64,000 nucleotides of DNA. Source: Rhizobium sp. BT03 (lineage in GTDB: Bacteria; Pseudomonadota; Alphaproteobacteria; Rhizobiales; Rhizobiaceae). This document shows, one piece after another, positions 42,406-51,877 of this stretch. The DNA lies in NCBI RefSeq assembly GCF_030053155.1, contig NZ_CP125641.1:62001-126000 (forward strand). The letters run 5' to 3'. Under the pieces are notes generated by a model that was not told the origin of the DNA, ran no database searches, and saw only the letters and a program-made list of their open reading frames with translations. Position 1 is the stretch's first letter. Each line of letters opens with the position of its first letter. Position numbers and translations under genes: made by a program.

Positions 42406-43311
42406 TTGGACCTTTCGTCGATCGAAATATTCCTCGCCGTCGCCGGCGATCGCAGCGTTACCAAGGCTGCCAAGGCCGTCGGGCGGGTGCCGTCGAATGT
42501 GACGACGCGCATCCGGCAGCTGGAGGAGGATCTCGGTGTTGCCCTCTTCAGCCGTGACGGCAAGAAGATGACGTTGACGCGGGAGGGCGAGACGTTTCTG
42601 ACCTACGCCAACCGCCTGCTGGCGCTCGCGCTCGAAGCGCGCCAGGCCGTGCGGCCTCTCGCTCCGTCAGGGACATTGCGCGTCGGCACGATGGAAAGCG
42701 CGGCGGCCAGCCGGCTGCCGGCGGCGCTGACGCAATTCAACCGGATGTGGCCTGAGGTGTCGCTTCATCTGACGATGGGCGCGTCCCGCGATCTCGCCCG
42801 CGCCGTTGTGGCCGATGCACTGGATTGTGCGCTGATTGCCCGCCCGCCGAAGACGATGCGCGGGGAGGACGCGGGTTTCGAGGCGGAGCTCAATGCGCTG
42901 GAGATGGAGCCGGTCTTTGTCGAAGACCTGTTGATCGTGCTGCCATCAGGGCATCCCGCGGTCAAATCCGCTGCCGATCTGCGTGTCGGGTCGATTGCCG
43001 CTTTGGAACCCGGCTGCACCTATCGCCGGATCGCCGAAAACTGGGCGCGCAAATCGAGTACCCTGCCGACGAGTGAGCATGGCTCCTATCATGCGATCCT
43101 GGCGAGCGTTGCGACCGGCAACACCGCAGGCGTGATGCCGAGATCCGTTCTCGACCTCATGCCCTGGCCGACATCGGTCCAGACCCATCCGCTCGGGCTG
43201 GTGGAGACGCTGCTGGTCTACCGCAAGGATGATCGCCCCAGCGCTTTCAACGCCTTCCACGAAGTCCTCAGCGCGACAAAAGGCAGGGATGTCAGGCTGG
43301 CGACAAACTAG
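42406..43311 (+). CDS. LysR-family transcriptional regulator
   Basis: 301 residues. The helix-turn-helix (about 1-60) contains RSVTKAAKAVGRVPSNVTTRIRQLEEDLG, followed by a LysR effector domain with GTMESAAASRLP and a VEDLLIVLPSGHP segment. TTG 42406 gives the standard LysR N terminus (MDLSSIEIFLAVA) and there is no better upstream ATG. It precedes the HPP gene by 58 bases in the same direction, so it may regulate or be co-transcribed with it. The effector is unknown. Confidence 0.9.
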   Translation: MDLSSIEIFLAVAGDRSVTKAAKAVGRVPSNVTTRIRQLEEDLGVALFSRDGKKMTLTREGETFLTYANRLLALALEARQAVRPLAPSGTLRVGTMESAAASRLPAALTQFNRMWPEVSLHLTMGASRDLARAVVADALDCALIARPPKTMRGEDAGFEAELNALEMEPVFVEDLLIVLPSGHPAVKSAADLRVGSIAALEPGCTYRRIAENWARKSSTLPTSEHGSYHAILASVATGNTAGVMPRSVLDLMPWPTSVQTHPLGLVETLLVYRKDDRPSAFNAFHEVLSATKGRDVRLATN

Positions 43312-43369
43312 CCCGCCCATCTTCCTTCCTCAGCCCGCCGGATAATCCTCGCTTCAAATTGGTCTTCTC

Positions 43370-44548
43370 ATGCAATCTCCCGTTTCCCCGAAGGTGGGGC
43401 CGAGCCGCTTCCGTCGCTTCCGGTTGTTTTCACCGATCCTGGCCGGAGCGACCTTGCGAGAGCGGTTGATCGCATGCCTCGGCGCTTTGCTGGCCATTGG
43501 CCTCACCGGCGTCATCAGCGGCTATCTGTTCGGCCAGGGGCCACATCTTCCCCTGATCGTCGCGCCGATGGGGGCATCCGCGGTGCTGCTTTTCGCGGTG
43601 CCGGCAAGCCCGCTTGCGCAGCCTTGGTCGATCATCGGCGGCAACACGATTTCCGCCCTGATGGGAATCATTGCCGCCTACTTCATCCGCGATCCGATCA
43701 TCGCGACCGGCGTCGGCGTATCGCTGGCCATCGGTGCGATGTCCTTCACGCGGTGCCTTCATCCGCCGGGAGGCGCCGCAGCACTGACCGCCGTGCTCGG
43801 CGGTCCTGTCGTTGCCGGCTGGGGGTTTCTCTTTCCCTTCGTGCCGGTCGCCCTGAACTCCTGCATCCTCGTCGGCCTTGGTCTGCTGTTCCACAAGCTT
43901 TCCAAGCGGAATTATCCGCACCTCGTTCCGAAGCCGGCGGAGAACACCCATCAGACGATCGATCTGCCATCGGCCGTGCGGGTGGGCTTTCGCGAGGAGG
44001 ATGTCGATGCCGCTCTCGCGGCGCTCGACGAAACCTTCGATATCGACCGCGCCGACCTCGGCCGGCTGCTGCAGCAGGTCGAGCTGCAAGCCGCCATCCG
44101 CTCGAACGACAAGATCAGCTGTGCAGATATCATGTCGCGTGACGTCATCGCCATCGGCGAAGCTGCGGAACCGGCTGCGGCGCGGCATCTTCTCCTGAAG
44201 CACAATATTCGGACGCTGCCGGTGAAGGATCCGGAGGACCGCCTTATCGGCACCGTCGGCTTGCGGGAATTGTCCGAAGGCACGGAGACCATCGCGCACG
44301 CGATCTCGAGACCGGCGGTAGCGAGGTCTTCTGATGCGGCTTTGTCGTTATTGCCCGTTCTGACCGACGGCCGTACGCATGCCGTCATCATTGTCGATGA
44401 CGACTACAGGATCCTCGGGCTGATATCGCAGACCGATCTCTTGAGCGCGGTGGCGCGGCTGCTGCCGAACGACAGCGCTCCGATCTCGGGCCGTGGCCTG
44501 AATGGCGGCGTAAAGCTGCTGTCATTGGGCAGCGCAGTTGGAGAATAG
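43370..44548 (+). CDS. HPP-family membrane protein with a CBS-domain pair
   Basis: 392 residues. About six hydrophobic spans (residues 30-180) include the family's signature CLHPPGGAAAL near 125-135. A soluble tail carries two CBS motifs: one starting SCADIMSRDVIAIGE near 248 and one near GRTHAVIIVDDDYRILGLISQTDLL near 335. HPP proteins are proposed nitrite or small-anion transporters in some organisms, and CBS domains usually bind adenine nucleotides; the substrate here is not evident. The gene is followed after three bases by a DUF6522-like gene and preceded by a LysR gene. Confidence 0.9.
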   Translation: MQSPVSPKVGPSRFRRFRLFSPILAGATLRERLIACLGALLAIGLTGVISGYLFGQGPHLPLIVAPMGASAVLLFAVPASPLAQPWSIIGGNTISALMGIIAAYFIRDPIIATGVGVSLAIGAMSFTRCLHPPGGAAALTAVLGGPVVAGWGFLFPFVPVALNSCILVGLGLLFHKLSKRNYPHLVPKPAENTHQTIDLPSAVRVGFREEDVDAALAALDETFDIDRADLGRLLQQVELQAAIRSNDKISCADIMSRDVIAIGEAAEPAAARHLLLKHNIRTLPVKDPEDRLIGTVGLRELSEGTETIAHAISRPAVARSSDAALSLLPVLTDGRTHAVIIVDDDYRILGLISQTDLLSAVARLLPNDSAPISGRGLNGGVKLLSLGSAVGE

Positions 44549-44551
44549 GCG

Positions 44552-44830
44552 GTGTTGATCGAGCGTGACCCGAACGGGGATTTTATCCTGGAATCGTCCG
44601 AACTGGCGGAACGGTTCGGATTGTCGCTGGCCGACCTTCGCCGCCATATGCGCCATGGCTCTTTCGTCAGCTCCGTGGAAATCGGCAGGGCTGAGCACGA
44701 GGGGACGAAACGGGTGTCGCTTCGGCTCGGCAACAGGCTTTGGCAAGCCGTTCTGAACGATAAGAATGAAGTTCAGCACGAGCAGATGACCGTTCTTCGG
44801 GGGAGATCCTCCGGACAGCACCCGCGCTGA
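44552..44830 (+). CDS. DUF6522-like small protein
   Basis: 92 residues matching from memory the DUF6522 pattern: an acidic RDPNGDFILESSELAERFGL start, LRRHMRHGSFVSSVEIGRAEHEGTK centrally and RLGNRLWQAVLND towards the end. The family has no known activity. GTG 44552 is preceded by GGAG at 44540-44543. The three-base gap to the HPP gene indicates co-translation, so a role with the HPP protein is likely. It converges with etfA (12-base gap). Confidence 0.72.
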   Translation: MLIERDPNGDFILESSELAERFGLSLADLRRHMRHGSFVSSVEIGRAEHEGTKRVSLRLGNRLWQAVLNDKNEVQHEQMTVLRGRSSGQHPR

Positions 44831-44842
44831 CTCCTGCGCAAT

Positions 44843-45772
44843 TCAGAGCGCCTTTTCCAGTTCCGGCAGGGCCTCGAACAGATCGGCGACGAGGCCGTAG
44901 TCGGCGACCTGGAAGATCGGCGCCTCCTCGTCCTTGTTGATGGCGACGATCACCTTACTGTCCTTCATGCCGGCCAGGTGCTGGATGGCGCCTGAGATGC
45001 CGGCGGCGATATAGAGCTGCGGCGCCACCACCTTGCCGGTCTGGCCGACCTGCCAGTCGTTCGGCGCATAACCGGCATCGACCGCCGCACGGGATGCACC
45101 GACGGCAGCGCCGAGCTTGTCGGCAAGCGGCAGGATGACCTCCCTGAACTTCTCGGCAGAACCGAGCGCCCGGCCGCCGGAGAGGATGATCTTCGCCGAG
45201 GTCAGTTCCGGACGGTCGGAGGCCGACAGCGCATCGCCGACGAAACGCGACAGACCCGGATTGGAGATTGCCGGGATTGCCTCCACCGTTGCCGAGCCGC
45301 CTGTCGCGGCGGAAGCAAACGAGGCGGTGCGCACGGTGATGACCTTCCTGGTATCGCTTGCCTGCACCGTCTGGATGGCATTGCCGGCATAGATCGGCCG
45401 CTTGAAGGTATCGGATGAGATCACTTCGATGATCTCCGAGACCTGGGCGACATCGAGCAGGGCGGCGACGCGCGGCAGCACGTTCTTGCCGACCGAGGTG
45501 GCGGCCGAGAGGATGGTGTCGTAGGCACCGGCGAGCGAGACGATCAGGTCGGCGAGCGGCTCGGCCAGATTGTTGGCGAGTTCGTCGCTTTCGGCCAGCA
45601 GCACCTTCGCCACACCGGCGAGTTTGGCCGCGGCATCGGCCGCCGCCTTGGCGCCCTTGCCGGCGACGAGAACATGAATGTCGGAGCCGATCTGGGTCGC
45701 TGCCGTCAGCGCCTTGGCGGTCTGGTCGGAAAGGCTGACATTGTCGTGGTCGGCCAGAAGAAGAATGGTCAT
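44843..45772 (-). CDS. etfA: Electron transfer flavoprotein alpha subunit
   Basis: 309 residues, the standard EtfA length. N-terminal ILLLADHDN and [28 protein letters not shown]-terminal FAD domain with [12 protein letters not shown] and the conserved [42 protein letters not shown] block (described in parts). With EtfB it takes electrons from flavin dehydrogenases and passes them to ETF:quinone oxidoreductase. It is the last gene of the liv-aldehyde dehydrogenase-etf operon, 23 bases after etfB. The likely donor in this window is the FAD oxidoreductase at 59102-60295. Confidence 0.96.
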   Translation of the reverse strand: MTILLLADHDNVSLSDQTAKALTAATQIGSDIHVLVAGKGAKAAADAAAKLAGVAKVLLAESDELANNLAEPLADLIVSLAGAYDTILSAATSVGKNVLPRVAALLDVAQVSEIIEVISSDTFKRPIYAGNAIQTVQASDTRKVITVRTASFASAATGGSATVEAIPAISNPGLSRFVGDALSASDRPELTSAKIILSGGRALGSAEKFREVILPLADKLGAAVGASRAAVDAGYAPNDWQVGQTGKVVAPQLYIAAGISGAIQHLAGMKDSKVIVAINKDEEAPIFQVADYGLVADLFEALPELEKAL

Positions 45773-45795
45773 GATGGTGTTCTCTCTTTCCTGCC

Positions 45796-46557
45796 TTAAA
45801 GCACGCCGGCTTCGTTCTTCAATTTGTCGACCAGTTCGGCGACCGACTTGACTTTGACGCCGGCCTTGCGGCCCGACGGTTCCTCGGTCTTCAGCACCTT
45901 CAGCCGCGGCGTGGTGGAGACACCGAAATCATCAGGGCTCTTCTTGTCGAGCGGCTTCTTCTTCGCCTTCATGATGTTCGGCAGCGAGGCATAACGCGGT
46001 TCGTTGAGACGCAGATCCGAGGTGATCACCGCCGGCAGCTTGATCTCGATCGTCTGCAGACCGCCATCGACCTCGCGGGTCACGGTTGCCTTGCCCCCAG
46101 AACCTGAGGTTTCGATCTCGATCTTCGAGGCGAAGGTCGCCTGGGCGGTGCCGAGCAGGGCCGCCAGCATCTGGCCGGTCTGGTTCGAATCGTCGTCGAT
46201 CGCCTGCTTGCCGACGATGATCAATCCCGGCTGTTCGGCATCGGCGACCCCCTTGAGGATCTTGGCGACGGCGAGCGGCTCGACCGCATCGTCGGTCTCG
46301 ACCAGGATTGCCCGGTCGGCACCCATGGCAAGCGCCGTGCGCAGCGTCTCCTCGGCCTTCGCAGGGCCGATCGACACCACCACCACCTCTTCAGCCTTGC
46401 CGGCTTCCTTCAGCCGCAGCGCCTCTTCCACCGAGATCTCGTCGAACGGGTTCATCGACATCTTCACATTGGCAAGCTCGACACCGGAACCATCCGGCTT
46501 CACCCGGATCTTCACGTTGTAGTCGACGACGCGCTTGACGGGCACGAGAATCTTCAT
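45796..46557 (-). CDS. etfB: Electron transfer flavoprotein beta subunit
   Basis: 253 residues, standard EtfB. It opens [19 protein letters not shown], has [19 protein letters not shown] near residues 34-52, [11 protein letters not shown] near 93-103 and the AMP-binding [21 protein letters not shown] segment near 127-147. ATG 46557 is preceded by AGGGGGA. It forms the heterodimer with EtfA. The gene is only 10 bases after the aldehyde dehydrogenase, so the ETF pair is part of the transporter operon and not a separate housekeeping locus. Confidence 0.96.
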   Translation of the reverse strand: MKILVPVKRVVDYNVKIRVKPDGSGVELANVKMSMNPFDEISVEEALRLKEAGKAEEVVVVSIGPAKAEETLRTALAMGADRAILVETDDAVEPLAVAKILKGVADAEQPGLIIVGKQAIDDDSNQTGQMLAALLGTAQATFASKIEIETSGSGGKATVTREVDGGLQTIEIKLPAVITSDLRLNEPRYASLPNIMKAKKKPLDKKSPDDFGVSTTPRLKVLKTEEPSGRKAGVKVKSVAELVDKLKNEAGVL

Positions 46558-46567
46558 TTGTATCCCC

Positions 46568-47998
46568 CTATGCGAGTGTGTAGGCAGTCTTGACCGAGGT
46601 GTAGAATTCCGCGGCATATCGGCCCTGTTCGCGGGGGCCGAAGGACGAGCCCTTGCGGCCGCCGAACGGCACGTGGAAGTCGACGCCTGCCGTCGGCAGG
46701 TTGACCATCACCATGCCGGCCTCGGCGTTGCGCTTGAAATGCGTCGCATGCTTCAGGCTGGTGGTGGCGATGCCGGAGGAGAGGCCGAAGCTGGTATCGT
46801 TGGCGACAGTGAGCGCTTCGTCATAATCCCTGACCCGAATGACGGCGGCGACCGGGCCGAAGATTTCTTCCCGCGCGATCCGCATCTGGTTGGTCGCTTC
46901 GGTGAAGAGCGCCGGTTCGAGATAGAAGCCGGGCGTTGCCCGTTCCAGCCTGTTGCCGCCGAAGGCCAGTCTTGCGCCTTCCTTTTGGCCGATGTCGATA
47001 TAATCGGTATCCTGCTTCAGTTGGCCTTGATCGACGACCGGGCCGATATGCGTTCCGCTCTTGAGAGCGTCATCGACGACGAGAGTCTCGAGACGTTTTG
47101 CAAGTGCGGCCACGAAGCGGTCGTGAATGCCTTCGGTGACGATCAGCCGTGAAGATGCCGTGCAGCGCTGGCCGGTGGAGAAGAAGGACGAATTGGCGGC
47201 CGCTTCGATGGCGACGTCGAGATCGGCATCGTCGAGGACCACGAAGGGGTTCTTGCCGCCCATTTCCAGCTGGAACTTGCGGTTATGCTCTATCGAGGCA
47301 AGCGCGACGCGTTTTCCGGTCGCCGCTGATCCGGTGAAGGTGAGCGCATTGATATCGGGACTGTCGAGCATGGCCTGGCCGACCACGCTGCCGCGTCCCA
47401 TGACGAGGTTGACGACGCCGGCGGGTGTGCCCGCCCGATGGAGGATTTCGACGAGGGACCAAGCGCAGCCGGGCACGAGATCGGCAGGTTTCAGCACGAC
47501 CGTATTGCCATAAGCAAGTGCGGGCGCGATCTTCCAGGCAGGAATCGCGATCGGGAAATTCCACGGGGTGATGACCCCGACGACGCCCACCGGTTCGCGC
47601 GTGATATCGATGCCGACGCCGGGGCGGACCGATGGCAGCGTTTCTCCCGACAGGCGGAGAACCTCGCCGGCGAAGAAATCGAAAATCTGGCCGGCGCGGG
47701 TGACTTCGCCGATTGCCTCGGTCAGGGTCTTGCCCTCCTCGCGGGCAAGCAGGCTTCCAAGCTCCTCCTTGCGCGCCAATATCTCGTCGCCGGTCTTCTT
47801 CAGGATGGCATGGCGTGCCAGGATCGGCGACTGCGACCAGACCGGCAAAGCCGACTTTGCGGCCGCGATCGCCGTCCTGACGTCATCTGCGCTGGCGCGG
47901 GAGAATTCGCCGACAATGTCATTGGTGTTGGACGGGTTGATGTTCAGCGAGATATCGCCTGCAACCCATTCCCCGGCAATCAGGTTCTTGTGCAGCAT
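46568..47998 (-). CDS. NAD(P)-dependent aldehyde dehydrogenase, alpha-ketoglutarate-semialdehyde dehydrogenase type
   Basis: 476 residues with all ALDH active-site elements: Asn147 (PWNFP), Glu245 (LEMGGKNP) and nucleophile Cys279 (FFSTGQRCT). The C-terminal block [25 protein letters not shown] is characteristic, from memory, of alpha-ketoglutarate-semialdehyde (2,5-dioxovalerate) dehydrogenases, the terminal enzymes of hydroxyproline, arabinose and glucarate breakdown that give alpha-ketoglutarate. Succinate-semialdehyde dehydrogenase is an alternative. ATG 47998 is 13 bases from the livF stop. Its place inside a branched-chain-type transporter operon suggests that the imported compound yields a semialdehyde. 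Confidence 0.85.
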   Translation of the reverse strand: MLHKNLIAGEWVAGDISLNINPSNTNDIVGEFSRASADDVRTAIAAAKSALPVWSQSPILARHAILKKTGDEILARKEELGSLLAREEGKTLTEAIGEVTRAGQIFDFFAGEVLRLSGETLPSVRPGVGIDITREPVGVVGVITPWNFPIAIPAWKIAPALAYGNTVVLKPADLVPGCAWSLVEILHRAGTPAGVVNLVMGRGSVVGQAMLDSPDINALTFTGSAATGKRVALASIEHNRKFQLEMGGKNPFVVLDDADLDVAIEAAANSSFFSTGQRCTASSRLIVTEGIHDRFVAALAKRLETLVVDDALKSGTHIGPVVDQGQLKQDTDYIDIGQKEGARLAFGGNRLERATPGFYLEPALFTEATNQMRIAREEIFGPVAAVIRVRDYDEALTVANDTSFGLSSGIATTSLKHATHFKRNAEAGMVMVNLPTAGVDFHVPFGGRKGSSFGPREQGRYAAEFYTSVKTAYTLA

Positions 47999-48011
47999 GA
48001 AGGTCTTCCGT

Positions 48012-48746
48012 TCAGTGCAGTCCGAGATAGGCTTTGCGGACGTCTTGGTTGTCGAGAAGCGAGGCGCTGTCGCCGGAGAGATGGATACGGCCGTTGACCA
48101 TGACATAGGCGCGCTGAGAGAGCTTCAGAGCATGGTTGGCGTTCTGCTCGACGAGAAAGATGGTCTTGCCCATCGCCGCGATCTCTCCCAGGACTTCGAA
48201 AACCCGCTTGACGATCAGCGGCGCCAGACCCAGCGACGGTTCGTCGAACAGGATCAGCTCCGGCCGCGCCATCATCGCGCGGGCGATGGCGAGCATCTGC
48301 TGTTCGCCGCCCGACATCGTGCCGGCGGTCTGGTTCCGGCGCTCCTTGAGGCGCGGGAAGAGCTCGAACATGATGTTCCGGTCCTCTTCGAACCAGGCCA
48401 TGCCGATCGGCGTCGTGCCCATCATCATGTTCTCTTCGACCGACATTTCCTGATAGATCTGACGCCCCTCGGGAACGAGCGCTATGCCGCGTCGGGAAAT
48501 CCTGTTGGTTGGCATGCGGGAGATGTCTTCGCCGCGATGCAATATCCTGCCCGACGAGGCGCGCGGCGCGCCGAAAATGGAGGACAGCAGCGTGGTCTTG
48601 CCGGCTCCGTTCGCGCCGATCAGGCTGACGATTTCACCGGCGGAGATATGAACGTTGATGGCCTTCAGCGCTTCGATCGGACCGTAATGGGCATGAACGT
48701 CGGCGAATTCTAGAAGCGGCACCGGCGTGTCGGATGGCTGGCTCAT
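48012..48746 (-). CDS. livF: Branched-chain-amino-acid-type ABC transporter ATPase (LivF)
   Basis: 244 residues. Walker A GANGAGKT near 40-47, signature MSGGEQQM and Walker B LILFDEP. The short length without the extra LivG segment and the motif LVPEGRQIYQEMSVEENM identify the LivF member. It pairs with LivG to drive the permease. The gene overlaps livG by four bases and precedes the aldehyde dehydrogenase. Confidence 0.95.
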   Translation of the reverse strand: MSQPSDTPVPLLEFADVHAHYGPIEALKAINVHISAGEIVSLIGANGAGKTTLLSSIFGAPRASSGRILHRGEDISRMPTNRISRRGIALVPEGRQIYQEMSVEENMMMGTTPIGMAWFEEDRNIMFELFPRLKERRNQTAGTMSGGEQQMLAIARAMMARPELILFDEPSLGLAPLIVKRVFEVLGEIAAMGKTIFLVEQNANHALKLSQRAYVMVNGRIHLSGDSASLLDNQDVRKAYLGLH

Positions 48747-49561
48747 GCATGGACCTCCTCTTCGCTGACGCCGAGATAGGCCGCGACGACGGCCGGATCG
48801 TTGGCGACGTGTTCAGGCGTGCCGTCGGAGATGACCTCGCCATGATCGAGCACGACGATGTGGTTTGAAATGCGCATGACGAGGCCCATGTCATGCTCGA
48901 TGACGAGCACCGTCTGGTCGTGGTCGGCGCAGAGCCGCTGGATGACCTCCGCAAGATCCCGGGTTTCCGAGGGGTTCAGGCCGGCGGCCGGTTCGTCGAG
49001 GCATATGAGGCTCGGGCTCGTGCACATGGCGCGGGCGATCTCGACGCGGCGCTGCCGGCCATAGGGCAGCTCGCCGGCAAGGCGGTTGGCGTCCTCGGCA
49101 AGATTCATCTGTCTCAGCCAATGATAGGCGCGGTCGACTGCCTCGTCTTCGGCCTTGCGGAAGGTCGGGGTGCGGAAAACGCCGCTCAGAATATTGTTGC
49201 GGGTCGCGAGGTGCTGGGCGACCAGAAGGTTCTCGATGACGGACATTTCCTTGAACAGGCGGATGTTCTGGAACGTCCGGGCGATCCCGGCGCGGGTGAC
49301 GAGGTGCGAGCCGCCGGTGATCGGTTTCGTCACCAGCTCGCCGATATCGGCCGGGCCATCGCGCCCGTTCAGGATGATGCGGCCTTCGCTGGCGCGATAG
49401 AAGCCGGTGATGCAGTTGAACATCGTCGTCTTGCCGGCGCCGTTCGGGCCGATCAGCGCGGTCACCGCGCCGCGTTCGACGGTGAAGCTGACGTTCCGGT
49501 TGGCGACGATGCCGCCGAAACGCATCGTGACGTTCTGTACGTCGAGGATGGTTTTGCTCAT
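48743..49561 (-). CDS. livG: Branched-chain-amino-acid-type ABC transporter ATPase (LivG)
   Basis: 272 residues. Walker A GPNGAGKT near 36-43, then the LivG hallmark ARTFQNIRLFKEMSVIENLLVAQH and the signature LPYGRQRRVEIARAM (the family's L-YG-QR-EIARA variant). ATG 49561 overlaps the livM stop (ATGA), so translation is coupled; a longer upstream reading would run through livM in another frame. It is the partner of LivF. Confidence 0.95.
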   Translation of the reverse strand: MSKTILDVQNVTMRFGGIVANRNVSFTVERGAVTALIGPNGAGKTTMFNCITGFYRASEGRIILNGRDGPADIGELVTKPITGGSHLVTRAGIARTFQNIRLFKEMSVIENLLVAQHLATRNNILSGVFRTPTFRKAEDEAVDRAYHWLRQMNLAEDANRLAGELPYGRQRRVEIARAMCTSPSLICLDEPAAGLNPSETRDLAEVIQRLCADHDQTVLVIEHDMGLVMRISNHIVVLDHGEVISDGTPEHVANDPAVVAAYLGVSEEEVHA

Positions 49562-50868
49562 CGCCCCGCCTCTGCCTTGCTCGGGAAGGACAGTGCGCTG
49601 CCGACGCCTTCTTCCATCGTGCTCGGAAAGAAAGCCGGGCGCTTGATGCGGACTAGCCCGCGCGGCTTCCAGATCATCATGACGACCATCAGAATGCCGA
49701 AGACCAGCACCCGGTATTCGGCGAACTCGCGCAGGAGCTCGGGAAGAATGGTGAGGACCAGAGCCGCGGCGATGACGCCTGCCGTCGATCCCAGGCCGCC
49801 GAGCACGACGATTGCCAGGATCAGCGCGGATTCGAAAAAGGTGAAGGATGTCGGGTTCACGAAACCCTGTTGTGCGGCGAAGAAGACGCCGGCCAGCCCG
49901 CCGGTGGAAGCGCCGAGCATGAAGGCGGTGAGCTTGGTGAAGACGTGATTGACGCCGAGCGAACGGCAGGCGATCTCGTCTTCGCGCAGTGCTTCCCACA
50001 TGCGGCCGAGCGGTATGACGCGCAGCCGCTCCACCGCGTAGATAACGAAGCAGACGACGAGAAACAGCACGAAATAGAGGAACCAGAACTTGTAATCCGC
50101 ACTGTAGGGGATGCCCAGATATTCATGAATGGGCACGCCGCCCTGTTTGGCCGTGCGGGTGAATTCGAGGCCGAAGAAGGTCGGCGGCGGAACCGGAGCG
50201 CCGTTGGGGCCGCCGGTGAACTCAAGCCAGTTGTTCAGCACCAGGCGGATGATTTCACCGAAGCCGAGCGTGACGATAGCAAGGTAATCGCCATGCATCT
50301 TGAGGACGGGAAAGGCGAGAACCATGCCGCAAAGGCCGGCGAGGAACGGGGCAAGGATCAGCGCGCTCCAGAATCCCAGGCCAAGATATTGCGATCCGAG
50401 CGCCAGTAGATAGGCGCCGACGGCGTAGAAGGCGACGTAGCCGAGGTCCAGCAGGCCGGCAAGCCCGACGACGATGTTTAGCCCCAGGCCGAGCAGGCAG
50501 TAGATCAGCGCGAGGATCGCAATGCCTAGGAAATATTTGTCGGCAAAAAACGGCAGGCTCAGCCCTGCGACAAACAACAGGGCAAGGACGAGCATCGGCG
50601 ACCGTTCCTTGCCGTTCATGACGGTCACGCCGGCGCTGTTGCCTGCCATGCGCAGGCTGAACTTTCGACCGAGGCTGCTCATCTGAAATAGCGAGAGCGC
50701 CGATCGGCCCACCGTGACAATGGCGGCGAGCAGCAGCGCCCGCGTCAGTTCGTTGGTGAAAGAAAATCCGTCGAGCACCAGTCCCGAGATCGGGCCGAAC
50801 AAGATGATGGAGACCGTGAAGGTGAGGAGCGCTTGTTTGAGGAGCGTGTGAAGGCGATTGGGTTCCAT
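49558..50868 (-). CDS. livM: Branched-chain-amino-acid-type ABC transporter permease (LivM)
   Basis: 436 residues, about 100 longer than the shortest LivM proteins because of an N-terminal extension with its own hydrophobic segments. The core includes NIVVGLAGLLDLGYVAFYAVGAY near 130-152 and the cytoplasmic loop MWEALREDEIACRSLGVNHVFTKL near 300. The N-terminal extension is common in rhizobial LivM. GGAGGAGCAG precedes ATG 50868. It is the second channel subunit beside LivH. Confidence 0.94.
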   Translation of the reverse strand: MEPNRLHTLLKQALLTFTVSIILFGPISGLVLDGFSFTNELTRALLLAAIVTVGRSALSLFQMSSLGRKFSLRMAGNSAGVTVMNGKERSPMLVLALLFVAGLSLPFFADKYFLGIAILALIYCLLGLGLNIVVGLAGLLDLGYVAFYAVGAYLLALGSQYLGLGFWSALILAPFLAGLCGMVLAFPVLKMHGDYLAIVTLGFGEIIRLVLNNWLEFTGGPNGAPVPPPTFFGLEFTRTAKQGGVPIHEYLGIPYSADYKFWFLYFVLFLVVCFVIYAVERLRVIPLGRMWEALREDEIACRSLGVNHVFTKLTAFMLGASTGGLAGVFFAAQQGFVNPTSFTFFESALILAIVVLGGLGSTAGVIAAALVLTILPELLREFAEYRVLVFGILMVVMMIWKPRGLVRIKRPAFFPSTMEEGVGSALSFPSKAEAGR

Positions 50869-50883
50869 GATTTCTGCTCCTCC

Positions 50884-51801
50884 TCAGACTTTCTGGATTT
50901 CAGGACGGCCAAGCAGGCCATACGGTCGGAAAAACAGAAGGGTGATGAGCAGCGCGAAGGCGAAGACGTCCTTGTAGTCGGTGCTGACATAGCCGGCGAA
51001 CAGCGCCTCCGTCAGGCCGAGGACGATGCCGCCGAGCACAGCACCCGGCAGCGAGCCGATTCCGCCGAGAACCGCGGCCGTGAAGGCCTTGATGCCCATG
51101 ACGAAGCCGATGAAGAAGTTGAAAGACCCGTAATTGAAGGTGACCAGCGTTCCACCAACGGCGGCGGTCGCTGCGCCCATGACGAACACCGTCGAGATGA
51201 TCCGGTCGGTATTGACCCCCAGGATCGCCGAGATGCGGATATTCTGCTGGGTGGCGCGGCACTCGCGGCCGATCCTCGTGTAGTTGATCACATAGGTGAG
51301 CAAACCCATGGCGATCAGCGAGGCGAACAGGATGACCGTCTGCATATAGGTGATCTGCGCGAAGTGAGTTTCGTTGCCGATCCGGAACGCTCCCTGGATC
51401 AGCGTCGGTACGCCCTGGTCGCGCGCGCCCTGGGCGATCTGGACGTAGCTCTGCAGCATGAGCGAGATGCCGATCGCCGAGATGAGCGGAGCAAGCTTGG
51501 TCGAGCCGCGAAGCGGTCGATAGGCCACGCGCTCGATCACCCAGCCATAAACGGCGGTGATTGCGCAGCTGATCACCAGCACGGATATCAAGGCGAAGGG
51601 AACCGACTGGACGCCGAAATAAGCAAGCACGGCAAGGGTGATGGCGGCGATATAGGCCGATACCATGTAGACGTCGCCATGGGCGAAGTTGATCATCCGG
51701 ATGACGCCGTAGACCATGGTGTATCCGACCGCGATCAGGCCGTAGATCGTCCCGAGCGTGATGCCGTTGAATAATTGTTGAACCAGGATGTAAAAGTCCA
51801 T
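50884..51801 (-). CDS. livH: Branched-chain-amino-acid-type ABC transporter permease (LivH)
   Basis: 305 residues with about eight hydrophobic segments. LFNGITLGTIYGLIAVGYTMVYGVIRMINFAHGD at the N terminus is the LivH signature (given here only by its key parts: LFNGI, GLIAVGYTMVYG and NFAHGD). The EAA-like loop GRECRATQQNIRISAILGVN lies near residue 185. It forms the channel with LivM. The 76-base gap to livK holds a hairpin. Confidence 0.94.
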   Translation of the reverse strand: MDFYILVQQLFNGITLGTIYGLIAVGYTMVYGVIRMINFAHGDVYMVSAYIAAITLAVLAYFGVQSVPFALISVLVISCAITAVYGWVIERVAYRPLRGSTKLAPLISAIGISLMLQSYVQIAQGARDQGVPTLIQGAFRIGNETHFAQITYMQTVILFASLIAMGLLTYVINYTRIGRECRATQQNIRISAILGVNTDRIISTVFVMGAATAAVGGTLVTFNYGSFNFFIGFVMGIKAFTAAVLGGIGSLPGAVLGGIVLGLTEALFAGYVSTDYKDVFAFALLITLLFFRPYGLLGRPEIQKV

Positions 51802-51837
51802 GGTGAACCCCTCTTATGTTTTCGGGGATGGATAAGC

Positions 51838-51861
51838 CGGCCGAACCTTGCGGTCCGGCCG
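51838..51861 (-). terminator. Intercistronic hairpin after livK
   Basis: CGGCCGAACC (51838-51847) / GGTCCGGCCG (51852-51861) with one mismatch and a TTGC loop, 16 bases past the livK stop in the direction of transcription. It is the third binding-protein gene in the window followed by such a hairpin. Confidence 0.55.
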
Positions 51862-51877
51862 ATCCGGCAAAATTGCC

